Origin: Leptotrichia sp. oral taxon 221
Lineage (GTDB): Bacteria; Fusobacteriota; Fusobacteriia; Fusobacteriales; Leptotrichiaceae
DNA length: 64,000 bases
Direction: 5' to 3'
NCBI RefSeq assembly: GCF_018128245.1
Contig: NZ_CP072378.1
Location: 1,860,001-1,924,000 of the forward strand
Positions 33,890-43,936 of the stretch are shown here, in pieces (the first letter of the stretch is position 1; each line of letters begins with the position of its first letter). The position numbers and the translations under genes are program-made. The notes beneath the pieces were generated by a model that was not told where the DNA came from, did no database searches, and saw only the letters and a program-made list of their open reading frames with translations.

Positions 33890-33940
33890 ATTAAAAACAA
33901 TTGATATAAAATGAAAAAATTTAGAAAGCGAGTGATAAAA

Positions 33941-34252
33941 ATGGCAAAAATTTTAGGAAAAGATAATTTTAATGATACAATAGCAAATGGTGTAACTTTG
34001 GTAGATTTCTGGGCTGAATGGTGTGGTCCTTGTAGAATGCAATTACCTATTTTGGAAGAAGTTTCTGAAGAAATCGGTGAAAAAGCAACTGTTGGAAAAA
34101 TAAATGTTGACCACGAATTAGAATTAGCTCAAAGATTTGGAGTTCAAAGTATTCCTACATTGATTTTATTCAAAGATGGAGAAATCGTTGATAAAATGGT
34201 AGGAGTTCAAGCTAAAGAAACTTTAGTTGATAAAATTAATAACGCTCTTTAG
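33941..34252 (+). CDS. trxA: Thioredoxin
   Basis: 103 residues from the ATG at 33941; the earlier in-frame ATG at 33911 adds ten residues not seen in thioredoxins. The active site is WAEWCGPC (C28, C31), followed by the cis-proline VQSIPTLILF. It is a cytosolic protein-disulfide reductant. It lies between the ArsR-rhodanese regulator and trxB and is likely under that regulator. AAAGCGAG is a weak ribosome site. Confidence 0.93.
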   Translation: MAKILGKDNFNDTIANGVTLVDFWAEWCGPCRMQLPILEEVSEEIGEKATVGKINVDHELELAQRFGVQSIPTLILFKDGEIVDKMVGVQAKETLVDKINNAL

Positions 34253-34284
34253 TCTACTAAAAATCAATAATAATAACAATTATA

Positions 34285-34352
34285 AAAATGGGAATTAACA
34301 TTAGTTTAAAATTATTTTTATGATTTTGACTTTTAAAAATTCCCATTTTATC
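34285..34352 (+). terminator. Hairpin between trx and trxB
   Basis: AAAATGGGAATT (34285-34296) pairs with AATTCCCATTTT (34338-34349) across a long loop. It may attenuate transcription into trxB. Confidence 0.55.
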
Positions 34353-34426
34353 ATAGATTCATTTAATTTAAAATTTAAGATTATAAAATTACGACCACTT
34401 TTGGAGTGGATAAGAAAGGAGAAATT

Positions 34427-35350
34427 ATGTACGATTCAGTTATTATCGGTTCTGGTCCAGCAGGATTGACAGCTGCAATTTATTTGAGTAGAGCTGGTTT
34501 AAAAAATATTGTTATTAATGGTTCTGAACCTGGAGGACAATTAACAACAACTACAGATGTAGAGAATTTTCCTGGATTCCCAAAAGGAATTTTAGGACCT
34601 CAATTGGTTGACGACATGAAAACACAGGCAATTAATTTTGGAACAGAATTTTTACAATCGAATGTTTCTAAAATTGATTCTGACTCAAAACCTATTAAAA
34701 TTCATTTAGAAAATAAAAAAATTATTGAAACAAAAACAGTAATTTTGGCAACTGGAGCGAGTGCACGATATTTGGGAATTGAAAATGAAAAGGAATATAT
34801 TGGAAGAGGAGTTAGTGCATGTGCGACTTGTGACGGATTCTTCTTTAGAGGAAAAAATATCGTTGTGATTGGTGGAGGAGATACTGCTATGGAAGAGGCT
34901 GTCTTTTTGACAAAATTTGCTTCAAATGTAACAATTATTCATAGAAGAAACGAACTTCGAGCTTCTGCTATAATGCAAGAACGTGCTAAAAACAACGAAA
35001 AAATTTCTTGGAAATTGAATTATATTCCAAAAAAAGTTGTTGTTGATGGTAACAAAGTTATTGGGATTGAGTTAATTAATAATGAAACTCAGGAAACTGA
35101 AACTCTTGAAATTGACGGTATATTCGTAGCAATTGGTAGAACACCTAACACAGCATTTTTAGGGGACAACATCGAATTAGATAAAAATGGTTACATCTTA
35201 ACAAAAGGAAAATCTTCTGCGACAAATATTCCAGGAATCTTCGCTGCTGGAGATGTTCAAGATAGTAAATACCAACAAGCTATCATTTCTGCTGGAAGTG
35301 GTGCAATTGCAGCACTTGACGTGGAACATTACTTAAATGAAAATAATTAA
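34427..35350 (+). CDS. trxB: Thioredoxin reductase
   Basis: 307 residues from the ATG at 34427 after AGAAAGGAGAAATT. FAD-binding IIGSGPAGLTAAIYLSRAG, redox-active CATC (C132, C135), NADPH-binding VVIGGGDTAMEEAVFL, and the C-terminal GIFAAGDVQDSKYQQ are all present and intact. It reduces thioredoxin with NADPH. A small hairpin (CCACT 34395-34399 with AGTGG 34405-34409) stands just before the ribosome site. It forms a functional pair with trx upstream. Confidence 0.95.
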   Translation: MYDSVIIGSGPAGLTAAIYLSRAGLKNIVINGSEPGGQLTTTTDVENFPGFPKGILGPQLVDDMKTQAINFGTEFLQSNVSKIDSDSKPIKIHLENKKIIETKTVILATGASARYLGIENEKEYIGRGVSACATCDGFFFRGKNIVVIGGGDTAMEEAVFLTKFASNVTIIHRRNELRASAIMQERAKNNEKISWKLNYIPKKVVVDGNKVIGIELINNETQETETLEIDGIFVAIGRTPNTAFLGDNIELDKNGYILTKGKSSATNIPGIFAAGDVQDSKYQQAIISAGSGAIAALDVEHYLNENN

Positions 35351-35429
35351 TTTACTTCAAACAAAATATCAAAAAATCTATTAAATTTAGAGGTTTTTTA
35401 ATAAAATTTTTTGAACGAATCTTTCACAA

Positions 35430-35485
35430 AAAAAGAGACTTTCTCAAGAAATTCTAAATTTCTTAAAAGTTAGTCTCTATTTTTT
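35430..35485. terminator. Bidirectional terminator between trxB and the HAD gene
   Basis: AGAGACT pairs with AGTCTCT with an inner AGAAATT/AATTTCT stem, flanked by A and T runs. Confidence 0.8.
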
Positions 35486-35491
35486 TATTTC

Positions 35492-36310
35492 TTATTTTAT
35501 TTCATAAAAGTGATGAATCACATCGTCTAATGCATCATCGTTATTTTCACGTACTACAAATTTTGATAATTCTTTAATTTCTGGTGTCGCATTTTCAACC
35601 GCAACAGGCATTCCAACAGTCTCCAACAATGCTGCATCATTTCCACTATCTCCGACAGCTATCATTTCTTCAGTCGAAATTCCTAACAATTCTCCTAATT
35701 TTTTTAAAGTTTTACCTTTATTTACCAAAACATTAGCTACTTCCAAAAATATTGGTTTAGAAGTTGCGATGAAGTATTCATTTCCATATTTTTCTTTCAT
35801 TCTAACTTCTGCTTTTTTTACTTCTTCTGGCGACCCTAAAATCATGCATTTCGTAGTTCGCTCAATCCCAAATTTATCCAAATCTGCCAATGAATCAATT
35901 TTCTCAAATTTCATTCCTGTTAATTCGTATTCAACACCAGTATACTCATTTAGTTCATTCCCATAAATTGTGTCACTTCCGTACAAGATAAAACTCATTC
36001 CCATTTCCATTGCTTCGTTATACAACAATTCGATATCCTTTTGGTCAAATCCTTGATGAAAAATTGTTTCATTTGTTGCCAAATCCACAATTTGTCCACC
36101 ATTAAACGAAATTAAATACCCTCCGTTTTCTTTCATATTCAAAATTTCTGCAAATTTATGCATTGCAAAGGTTGGTCTTCCACTCGCCAAAACAAATTTT
36201 ACACCTTTTTCTTGAACCTTTCTTATCGCTTCAATATTTTTCTCTGTAACCTGATGGCTATCATTCAAAAGAGTCCCATCCATATCCGTAGCAATCAATT
36301 TATATTCCAT
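35492..36310 (-). CDS. Cof-type HAD-IIB family hydrolase
   Basis: 272 residues. HAD motifs in order: ATDMDGTLL (nucleophile D9), VLASGRP, the Lys in NKGKTLKKLGELLGI, and AVGDSGNDAALLE. The large cap between motifs II and III marks class IIB, the Cof/YbjI sugar phosphatases. It dephosphorylates small phosphorylated metabolites such as sugar phosphates or pyridoxal phosphate; the substrate cannot be predicted. GGAGGAAAA precedes the ATG. An exported-protein gene ending 48 bases upstream may be in the same transcript. Confidence 0.92.
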   Translation of the reverse strand: MEYKLIATDMDGTLLNDSHQVTEKNIEAIRKVQEKGVKFVLASGRPTFAMHKFAEILNMKENGGYLISFNGGQIVDLATNETIFHQGFDQKDIELLYNEAMEMGMSFILYGSDTIYGNELNEYTGVEYELTGMKFEKIDSLADLDKFGIERTTKCMILGSPEEVKKAEVRMKEKYGNEYFIATSKPIFLEVANVLVNKGKTLKKLGELLGISTEEMIAVGDSGNDAALLETVGMPVAVENATPEIKELSKFVVRENNDDALDDVIHHFYEIK

Positions 36311-36357
36311 TTTTCCTCCCTATTTTATAATTTTATTTCACATTTTTTGATAACCAA

Positions 36358-36918
36358 TTATTTTTTTATCATTTCTAAAGGAATACTCGCATCATCCTTC
36401 AAAACTCGTTCTTGCTCATACAAAGGCTTGATTTCATCCAACAAAAGTAATCTTCCTAATTTTTTAGAATACTTTCCATTATATTTTTCCAAATACAAGT
36501 AATTATCAGTTCTCTCACCATTTTTTTTCACAAAAACATTGTAAACATCAATAGCAGGTCTTTGACCATAATTTCCATACGAAATCAACAAATCCATATT
36601 TTTGCTAATCTTTTTAAAATAATTTCCTTTTACTTCTGTAATTTCTCCATCTTTTAAAAAACACTGTCTTACGCTTCCGTCCTTCAATTTCCATTCACCA
36701 GCAGGTTTTCCGTTCACATCATAATGTCCAATATAAGTTTTTCCTTCAACTTTTTTCAAATTTTCTGACACTTTACAAGAATAATTTTTAGATTCTTCCA
36801 TTTTTTTTATCAATCTTTTATCTTCTCTCGTAATTGTACCATTTTCAAATATTTTTGCTGTTCCACCAAAAATAGATAAACTCATAAGTCCTACACATCC
36901 TAAAATTAATTTTTTCAT
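36358..36918 (-). CDS. Exported protein of unknown function with MORN-like segment
   Basis: 186 residues with a signal peptide (MKKLILGCVGLMSLSIFGG) but no convincing lipobox. The middle contains YIGHYDVNGKPAGEWKLKDG, similar to the YwqK/MORN-variant repeats found in exported proteins of Fusobacteria. The rest is unrecognised, with a Tyr-rich stretch and a dibasic C-terminus. GAGGGAGATT precedes the ATG. Probably periplasmic or surface-bound. Confidence 0.65.
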   Translation of the reverse strand: MKKLILGCVGLMSLSIFGGTAKIFENGTITREDKRLIKKMEESKNYSCKVSENLKKVEGKTYIGHYDVNGKPAGEWKLKDGSVRQCFLKDGEITEVKGNYFKKISKNMDLLISYGNYGQRPAIDVYNVFVKKNGERTDNYLYLEKYNGKYSKKLGRLLLLDEIKPLYEQERVLKDDASIPLEMIKK

Positions 36919-37007
36919 AATCTCCCTCTTTTTCTTTTCCTAAACACTAAAAATAATCATAAAAAACAAATTATATTTTCCAACCCAATTATATCATAAA
37001 AAATAGA

Positions 37008-37046
37008 AAAAGGTTATCTAAAATTAATTAGACAACCTATTTTTTC
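37008..37046. terminator. Terminator downstream of the PII-like gene
   Basis: AGGTTATCTAA pairs with TTAGACAACCT with one mismatch, flanked by A/T runs. It ends the efflux operon. Confidence 0.75.
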
Positions 37047-37073
37047 TCAAATTAAATCACATTTGACAAAATT

Positions 37074-37370
37074 TTATAAAATAATATCTTCAACAGGCAA
37101 AATAACTGCTCCCATCGAAATTCCACGACCTAAATCTATCTTCATAATTTTAATAATCCGTATAATCTCTTGTGCGTGCCTATCTTCCAAATAAGTAACT
37201 AAAATACTGTCTGTCCCTGGCCAAACATGTGTATTAAAATGTTTAAAAGTTTTACTCCAAGAACTATGAACAGCTGGAACTATAAAATATTGATCTATTC
37301 CATACTCTCTTAATTCTTCTTTCATTTTTTCCGTATAAAATGAATCAAAATATATTTCTAATCTTTTCAC
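37074..37370 (-). CDS. PII-like protein associated with RND transporter (PG0541 family)
   Basis: 98 residues, starting at a GTG after GAGGGGAGAATTTT. The pattern resembles the small PII/CutA-like ferredoxin-fold proteins annotated as PG0541-family transporter-associated proteins, which sit beside RND efflux genes in Bacteroidetes and Fusobacteria. TDSILVTYLEDRHAQEIIRIIK is the most typical stretch, and the HxxW...HVWPG segment is unusual. It follows the pump gene by about 100 bases on the same strand. A regulatory or metal/nucleotide-sensing role toward the pump is inference. Confidence 0.7.
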   Translation of the reverse strand: MKRLEIYFDSFYTEKMKEELREYGIDQYFIVPAVHSSWSKTFKHFNTHVWPGTDSILVTYLEDRHAQEIIRIIKIMKIDLGRGISMGAVILPVEDIIL

Positions 37371-37472
37371 AAAATTCTCCCCTCTAATTTTTATAAATAT
37401 AATTTTGTCTGATAACTCATAAAAATTAACTTTTATAAGTTACCAAACACTTTAATAAATCAAAGAATCGAA

Positions 37473-40400
37473 TTATTTAGCATATCCTCTTCTTTCTTCT
37501 TCTTTTTCCTGTCTTCTCTTTTCTTCTTTTTCTTTTTGTTTTCTCTCTTTTCTTTCTTCAACCAACGAATATAACACTGGTGTAAAGAACAATGTCAAGA
37601 TTGTACAGAATGAAAGTCCAAACATTACTGCAATCGCCATTCCTTGATAGTATCCCGAACTTCCTTTACTCGAGAATACCATTGGCAACCAACCTAATAC
37701 TGTTGTAAGCGTTGTCATTAAAATTGGTCGTAGTCTTGAACCACAGGCTTCTACTAAGGCATCATGAATCGACCAGCCTTTTTTCCGCAATCCCGCAACG
37801 AAATCAAGCATTACAATCGCATTATTAACCGCCATACCAAATAACATCAAGATACCAATCATAACGAACATACTAAGTTGTACTCTGGTTATCGCTAATC
37901 CTAAAATTACTCCAATCATTGATAATGGCAATGTTGTCATAATCATAAGTGGCAAGATAAATGATTCCAACTGAACCGCAAGTACTGTATAAATCAACAC
38001 AATCGCAAGTAACAAGTCTTTCTTAATTTGTCCACCCATTTCAGATTGGTTTTTAGCTTGTCCTGCTACCCCAATTTTGTATCCTTCAGCTGGATTTGCC
38101 TTCTTGAATGACTGTTGAATAAATGTCGCTGCATCGTTAAATCCTTTTGATTTATCCAAGTTTGCACCAACTGTTACAATTCTTTTACCATTTTCTGTTG
38201 AAATAGTTGACGCACTTTCTTCATATTGCATTGTAGCAATATCTCCTAATCTAACATAAGTTCCTTTATTAGTTTTTATCTCTAAATCCATAATTTTATT
38301 CAATGAATTTTTTTGATTTTTTTCCAATTCCAACACTACATCCAATGTTTCTGTACTTTGAGTTACATCAATTGGATTTGCTGATCCAGATGCTGTCATA
38401 AATAGCATTTGAGTAATATCTGTTACAGTTATTCCATAACTTTCTGCTTTTACTCTGTCAACTTCCAATTTAGCTTGTGGATATCCACCTTCAGTCGATG
38501 ACTTAACATCCTTAAACCAAGACTGACTCTTCATATCATTCATTATCGAATTTGCAATTCTATTTAATTCTTGTGGGTCATCACCTTCTATTTGAAACGA
38601 ATAATCTTTCTGCGATGAACGACCTCCTGCTTTTTGTGGTGAAACCGCAAGTGTTACATTTGGTAAATCTTTTAATTTTTCTCTGACACGGTTCATTGCC
38701 TTCATCGTATCTTTCTTTACATCGACATTTATTGTCGCTGCACTTTTTGAGGCAATAACATTTATATCTTTAGTCGCTGGATCTGCTTTTACAACAGCTT
38801 CCATTTTATTTGCAATATCTTTTGACACATCTAAATCTAATCCTGTCGCAAGTGTCGCAACTACCGAATATTGATTATCGTCAATCGTTGGAAAGAACGT
38901 AGTTTTTACCGTTTTTCCTATTCCAAATACAACTATAACAAATGTTATTGTAACTCCAATTACCATTTTCCATCTATTTTCCAATACTTTTGCCACTAAT
39001 TCTTTATATTTATCTCTAAATGCATTAAATTTAGCAGCTTTTTCAGCATTATCTGATATTTTTTTAACATCTAAAAATAAACTCGAAGCCATTGGAACCC
39101 ATAACATCGCAACAATAATCGAAGCTGACAACGCAAACATCATTGAAAATGCAATACTCTTAAATACTTCCTTAGCAAGTCCTTCAAATAATATAATTGG
39201 TAAAAATACACAAACTGAAGTTGCAGTTGACGCCATCATCGGAAGAATTACTTCATTTGTACCCCGTATCGCTGCTACATCTGCTGGTTCCTTATTAATC
39301 TGAATGTGATCAAAAATATTATCCAGCGTAACAACTCCGTTATCTACTAATGATCCAACTGCAAGTGATAATCCCATTAACGAAACCATATTCAATGTTA
39401 TCCCTTGTGTTGTAAGTAAGAAGAATGTAAACATTGCTGAAATCGGAATCAATGTTCCCACAACTAATGACGCTCTCAAGTTTTTCAAGAATACAAAAAG
39501 TACTATGATTGTAATGATAACCGCTTGTATCCCAGAACTTGCAACATTTTTTATTGATTCACTAACTTTTTCACTGTTATCAACTATTATATTATAACTA
39601 GAACCTTCTGGAAATAATGGTTTTGCTTCTTTCAAAGTTTCCTTAGCCTTTTTAGCAACCTCCACCAAGTTACCATCTTTACTCTTTTGAATCATAACGG
39701 CAACCATTTCTTTTCCATTATATGTTACATATGATGTAGGATCCTCTGTTCCATACTCAACTTTTGCCACATCAGCCAATCTAACTGTTTGATTATTTTG
39801 ATTTGAAATAACGATATCCTGAATTTGATCAAGCTCTTTTAATTCTCCATCAACTTTTAGGATAAATTCTTTCGTCCCATCAGTTATTGTACCTGCTGGT
39901 GTTACCGTATTAGCTGCTTTTATTTTACTATAAATTTCTGCCGCTGACAAATTATATTCCTTTAATCTAGCTGGATCCAGCCAAACTTTAATTTGTCTTG
40001 TCGCATTACCCATTACAGAAATATTACCGATACCTCTATTTCTCTTCAATCTAGGTTGTAATGTTTCTTCAACAAATGATGTTATTAACTCTTTATTTTT
40101 CCCAGTAATTCCAATCATTAACGCCATGTTGGAACTCCCTGCTATATCTAATTTTGATACTGTAGGATCTTTAAAGTTATCATCATCTGGCAATTGTCCT
40201 TTTATTTTATCTATTTGTGTTTGAACTTGTACTTGTTTAATATCTGTATCTACACCATAGTTAAACTCTATCGTAACTACTGATGAACCATAAGATGAAG
40301 ATGTTGTAATATTTTTAATTCCATCTACATTCAATGCCGCATCTTCAATTTTTTTAGATACTTGTGTTTTTACATCTTCCGCTGTCGCTCCAGTCCAAGT

Positions 40401-40547
40401 GGCATTAACAACAACTATCGGTATATCATAATCTGGTATTCTTTCCTGTTTCATACCTGTCATCGCTACCCAACCAGCAAAAATCATAAATATAAGTATC
40501 ATCGTTGTCGACACTACTCTCTTCGTTGCAAATTCTGCTACTGTCAT
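37473..40547 (-). CDS. RND efflux transporter, HAE1/AcrB family
   Basis: 1024 residues with the duplicated RND layout: TM1, a large periplasmic loop, TM2-6, then TM7, a second loop and TM8-12. The TM4 proton-relay region reads LSLAVGSLVDNGVVTLDN, keeping one of the two AcrB aspartates, as is common in HAE1 pumps outside Enterobacteria. It exports drugs or lipids using the proton gradient and needs the MFP and TolC partners encoded upstream. The C-terminus ends in a long Glu/Lys/Arg-rich tail. The gene starts 51 bases after the MFP stop. Substrates are unknown. Confidence 0.93.
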   Translation of the reverse strand: MTVAEFATKRVVSTTMILIFMIFAGWVAMTGMKQERIPDYDIPIVVVNATWTGATAEDVKTQVSKKIEDAALNVDGIKNITTSSSYGSSVVTIEFNYGVDTDIKQVQVQTQIDKIKGQLPDDDNFKDPTVSKLDIAGSSNMALMIGITGKNKELITSFVEETLQPRLKRNRGIGNISVMGNATRQIKVWLDPARLKEYNLSAAEIYSKIKAANTVTPAGTITDGTKEFILKVDGELKELDQIQDIVISNQNNQTVRLADVAKVEYGTEDPTSYVTYNGKEMVAVMIQKSKDGNLVEVAKKAKETLKEAKPLFPEGSSYNIIVDNSEKVSESIKNVASSGIQAVIITIIVLFVFLKNLRASLVVGTLIPISAMFTFFLLTTQGITLNMVSLMGLSLAVGSLVDNGVVTLDNIFDHIQINKEPADVAAIRGTNEVILPMMASTATSVCVFLPIILFEGLAKEVFKSIAFSMMFALSASIIVAMLWVPMASSLFLDVKKISDNAEKAAKFNAFRDKYKELVAKVLENRWKMVIGVTITFVIVVFGIGKTVKTTFFPTIDDNQYSVVATLATGLDLDVSKDIANKMEAVVKADPATKDINVIASKSAATINVDVKKDTMKAMNRVREKLKDLPNVTLAVSPQKAGGRSSQKDYSFQIEGDDPQELNRIANSIMNDMKSQSWFKDVKSSTEGGYPQAKLEVDRVKAESYGITVTDITQMLFMTASGSANPIDVTQSTETLDVVLELEKNQKNSLNKIMDLEIKTNKGTYVRLGDIATMQYEESASTISTENGKRIVTVGANLDKSKGFNDAATFIQQSFKKANPAEGYKIGVAGQAKNQSEMGGQIKKDLLLAIVLIYTVLAVQLESFILPLMIMTTLPLSMIGVILGLAITRVQLSMFVMIGILMLFGMAVNNAIVMLDFVAGLRKKGWSIHDALVEACGSRLRPILMTTLTTVLGWLPMVFSSKGSSGYYQGMAIAVMFGLSFCTILTLFFTPVLYSLVEERKERKQKEKEEKRRQEKEEERRGYAK

Positions 40548-40597
40548 TTTATCTCATACGATTGCAATAACCGTATGCTCCTTTCTCTATTTTTCTA

Positions 40598-41797
40598 TTA
40601 CTGCACAATATTTACTTTTTCATTCGCTTGTACAACATTTTGTCCATCAACAACTAACTGATCACCAGCTGTCAAGCCATCACCAGTCACTGCCGCATAA
40701 GTTTCATTTTGATTAGAAATATTTATCGGTATCATAACTGCTTTTCCATCTCTAATAACATAAATAACTTGCTGAACTCCTCTTACTACAATCGCCTTTT
40801 TAGGAATAATCAACCCATCTTCAGCTCCTGTTGCAATATTTGCTTTTCCATACATTCCACTTTTTAACTCTCTATCTGGATTAGGGAATTTAACTTTTAC
40901 AATAAATTGTCTACTAGCTGAATCAGCTGAAGCTGCTATTTCATAAACTGTTCCAACAATTTCCTTACCATTCAATTCATCAACTTTTATAGTTGCTTGT
41001 GCTCCCATTTGAATTTTTTTAACAATTTCTGCTGGAACTCCAATTTCCAATTTCATTTCACTTTCATTAACCAATGTAAATAATTTTGCTCCTGCTGATA
41101 CTTGTTGATGTCTTTCTAAATCCATATTTGCAATATATCCGCTAACTTTAGTTTTAATAACAGTTTTACTGTTAGTATCATTTGCTGTAGCCAAATTAGC
41201 TTGTGCCGAACTCAAACTGTTTCTTCTAGAAGATAATGCATTTACCGCTGTATTATAGTTACTTCTAGCTGAATTTAAGTTAGCTTGTGCCGAACTTAAT
41301 TTTGTTTGTGCTGTCAAGAAATCAGTTTCTGTAATTAATCTTTTATCATATAACATTTTATATTTTTGATAATTAATTCTCGCTTCTTCCACTGCTGCTG
41401 CTGCTGAGGCAATATTTCCTTTAGCTGCACTAATATCTCCATGTGCCGAACTAATATTAGATTCTGCCGTTCTTACATTTGAAACAGCCTCTCTAACACC
41501 AGATCTTGCCGCTTGATTATCAATTGCCACAATTACTTGCCCTGCATTTACATAATCTCCATTTTTCCCGTTAATTACTACAACTTCCCCACTTGAAGTC
41601 GCTGTATACGGTATTTCTTCTATCCCTTTTATCGACCCACTTGCCGTGTATCCCAACGACATTTGATTTTGACCGATTACTTGCACTTTTACTGGTCTTG
41701 CTGTAGATGAATTTCCTTTTGGTTTTTTCTTTCCGCATGAAACAGTAAGCAATGCTAGCACCACCATCGCTACAATTATTTTTTTATTTATTTTCAT
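40598..41797 (-). CDS. RND periplasmic adaptor (membrane fusion protein), lipoprotein
   Basis: 399 residues. A lipobox LLTVSC (C21) follows a short signal peptide, so it is anchored in the inner membrane. A biotinyl-lipoyl-like half (NGKNGDYVNAGQVIVAID) leads into a long alpha hairpin with many SSAxxN heptads (about residues 100-200), then the second lipoyl half and a beta barrel. It joins the RND pump to TolC. AGGGAGGAAAA precedes the ATG. Repeated SSAQANL/SSARSNY units make the hairpin unusually regular. Confidence 0.93.
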   Translation of the reverse strand: MKINKKIIVAMVVLALLTVSCGKKKPKGNSSTARPVKVQVIGQNQMSLGYTASGSIKGIEEIPYTATSSGEVVVINGKNGDYVNAGQVIVAIDNQAARSGVREAVSNVRTAESNISSAHGDISAAKGNIASAAAAVEEARINYQKYKMLYDKRLITETDFLTAQTKLSSAQANLNSARSNYNTAVNALSSRRNSLSSAQANLATANDTNSKTVIKTKVSGYIANMDLERHQQVSAGAKLFTLVNESEMKLEIGVPAEIVKKIQMGAQATIKVDELNGKEIVGTVYEIAASADSASRQFIVKVKFPNPDRELKSGMYGKANIATGAEDGLIIPKKAIVVRGVQQVIYVIRDGKAVMIPINISNQNETYAAVTGDGLTAGDQLVVDGQNVVQANEKVNIVQ

Positions 41798-41912
41798 TTT
41801 TCCTCCCTATTTTTTATTTTTTTCAGTAGTATTTATAAAAATCTATAAATTTAAATTATTTTTTAAATAACATATTATTAAAACTTCTTGTAACTCTTTA
41901 TTTATAACATCT

Positions 41913-43181
41913 TTAATCCAAATATGCTCCATATTTAGAAACTAGGAAATAATAATTCAATTTAGCTTGTGCATAATTTACTCTGGCTTGTCTTAAATTA
42001 GTTTCAGATTGCAATAGATTTTCCATCGTAATTAATCTATATGAATATCTTTCTCTTTCCATTTCATAAGATTCTTCTGCCTTTTGAACCGCTAATTGCA
42101 ATGCAGCTATACTTTTTTCCAATGCTCTTAATTGATAATAAGTTTTTTTCATATTTGTTTGAACAACCTCCAAAGTTTGATCCACTTGAAGTTCTGTTAT
42201 TTCTTGAGTTTTTTTCGCATATTTTACGTTGTTTTTTCTTGTTCCCCAGTCAAATATGTCCCAGCTCCAATTCACACCAGCCGAAGTCGTAAAGTTTCTT
42301 GGTTTCAAAATATTTCCAAATCTATCTTGACTTTGCAATGTTCCGTAATTTATTACCCCACTAACAGTTGGTTTGTAACTTGCTTCTTCCAACTTAACAT
42401 TTTTCTTACTCAAATCATTTTGTTTCATAGAAATTTTATACTCTGTATTTTCTGTTTTCAATTTTGATAAATCATCTTCTAATTTAACTGTTTTCGTAAA
42501 ATTATCCTCAACTCCAAATGGAACAATTTCAATTTGTGAACTGTCTTTCATTCCAATCAAAATTCCTAACGATTCCTTCGAAACTTCAATATTTCCTTCT
42601 TGTTCTACGATTTGTGCTTCAATTGATGACAAACTTCTTTCTGCTTCTGTAAGCTCTGGCTTAGTCGTCATTCTCAAATCATACAATTCTTTTTGTGTTT
42701 TCAAATTTTCATTTAGTGTTTCCTTCGATTTTTGCAACACTCCCAAAGTACTCATTGCATTATAAACATCAATATACGCTTGAACTGTGCTTAAAATAGT
42801 ATCTTTTCTAACTTTATCCAAATTAAGTTGTGCCAACGTCAAACTTTCTTTACTTATTTCATGATTCAATTTCAATTTACCACCTGTATAAATCGGTTGC
42901 GACAATGTTAAATAATGTTGAAAAGCCTCTCCTTTTTTAGAAAAATCTTTATCCAAAAATTCTTGAGCTTTCCCTGAATACCCTACTGTAAAAAATTTGC
43001 TTGCCCAGGCTTTATCTACATTAATTTTCCCTTGCTCTGCTTTCAACATTCCAATTTTAATATCTTTATTATTTTTAATTGCCATCTCTGCTGCTTCTTG
43101 TATCGTTATTTTTTGTGCAAAACTCGGAATTGCAATTAACAATAATAATGATACTATTATTCTCAATTTATTTTTTTTCAT
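41913..43181 (-). CDS. TolC-family outer-membrane efflux protein
   Basis: 422 residues with a signal peptide (to about IPSFAQ). Two OEP repeats follow, each a long coiled-coil region plus a beta strand pair; QPIYTGGKLKLNHEIS and WDIFDWGTRKNNVKYA are the usual OEP repeat landmarks. It forms the outer-membrane trimeric duct for the RND pump. TAGGAGGAAAG precedes the ATG, 17 bases after the tetR stop, so the operon is tetR-tolC-mfp-rnd. Confidence 0.92.
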   Translation of the reverse strand: MKKNKLRIIVSLLLLIAIPSFAQKITIQEAAEMAIKNNKDIKIGMLKAEQGKINVDKAWASKFFTVGYSGKAQEFLDKDFSKKGEAFQHYLTLSQPIYTGGKLKLNHEISKESLTLAQLNLDKVRKDTILSTVQAYIDVYNAMSTLGVLQKSKETLNENLKTQKELYDLRMTTKPELTEAERSLSSIEAQIVEQEGNIEVSKESLGILIGMKDSSQIEIVPFGVEDNFTKTVKLEDDLSKLKTENTEYKISMKQNDLSKKNVKLEEASYKPTVSGVINYGTLQSQDRFGNILKPRNFTTSAGVNWSWDIFDWGTRKNNVKYAKKTQEITELQVDQTLEVVQTNMKKTYYQLRALEKSIAALQLAVQKAEESYEMERERYSYRLITMENLLQSETNLRQARVNYAQAKLNYYFLVSKYGAYLD

Positions 43182-43198
43182 CTTTCCTCCTATTTAAT

Positions 43199-43798
43199 CT
43201 ATTTTAATGCATTATCGATGAATTTTAAAATTTCATTAATTAATTTCTGATTATCCTCTACTATCCCATCAAACTCTTCCTTTGAAGAAAAAGTATATTC
43301 TTTTTTACATACAATTTTTTTAATCAAATAATTATTAATTGCCGAAATTATAAAATCTGAAATAATTTCTATATCGTATTCCCTGTTACTTTCATATCTT
43401 AAAAGTACATTTTCTTTAATAAAACTCTTAAAAAATTTTGTCATTTCTTCATGAAATTTACCTACATTTGTATTCTGAGTAAAAGAATTCATTATTCCAA
43501 TATCCACATTGTTCAAAAGTTCTAGAATACTTTTAAATCTTTCTTTAATAAAATTTTCTAAAGTTTTTTTCGGATTTTCATCAATTTTTACTTTCGAATA
43601 TTTTTCCATTTCAGATTTTTTTTTACTTTCTAATAATTCACATAAAAGTTCCTCTTTCGTCTTGAAATACGTATAAAAACTTCCTTTTGAAATTCCTAGT
43701 TTCTTCGTTATATCCTCAACTTTTGTATCTGTGTACCCATTTTTTCTAAACAATTCAAAAGCCTTTTCCAATATCATCGTTTTTTTATTTGATTTCAT
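43199..43798 (-). CDS. TetR-family regulator of the efflux operon
   Basis: 199 residues. The TetR helix-turn-helix is at about 8-55 (ILEKAFELFRKNGYTDTKVE, ISKGSFYTYFKTKEEL). The remaining helical part is the ligand-binding domain. It is the first gene of the efflux operon and most likely represses it until a pump substrate binds. A palindrome TGACTT-CC-AAGTCA lies just after the predicted transcription start, about 115 bases upstream. The spacing of AGGAG to the ATG is rather long (12 bases). Confidence 0.9.
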   Translation of the reverse strand: MKSNKKTMILEKAFELFRKNGYTDTKVEDITKKLGISKGSFYTYFKTKEELLCELLESKKKSEMEKYSKVKIDENPKKTLENFIKERFKSILELLNNVDIGIMNSFTQNTNVGKFHEEMTKFFKSFIKENVLLRYESNREYDIEIISDFIISAINNYLIKKIVCKKEYTFSSKEEFDGIVEDNQKLINEILKFIDNALK

Positions 43799-43911
43799 TT
43801 GTTGTCGTTAACTCCTATTTATCTATTTTATACTATTTATTATTTATTTACCCTAAATAAAACCTCCTATTTTTCTAATTTTTTTAACCCCTTTTTTTAA
43901 TTTTTCAAAAA

Positions 43912-43925
43912 TGACTTCCAAGTCA
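43912..43925. promoter_or_regulatory. Candidate TetR operator
   Basis: Perfect palindrome TGACTT-CC-AAGTCA, placed about 5-18 bases downstream of the predicted start of the efflux-operon transcript. Confidence 0.6.
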
Positions 43926-43936
43926 ATTTATTAAAT

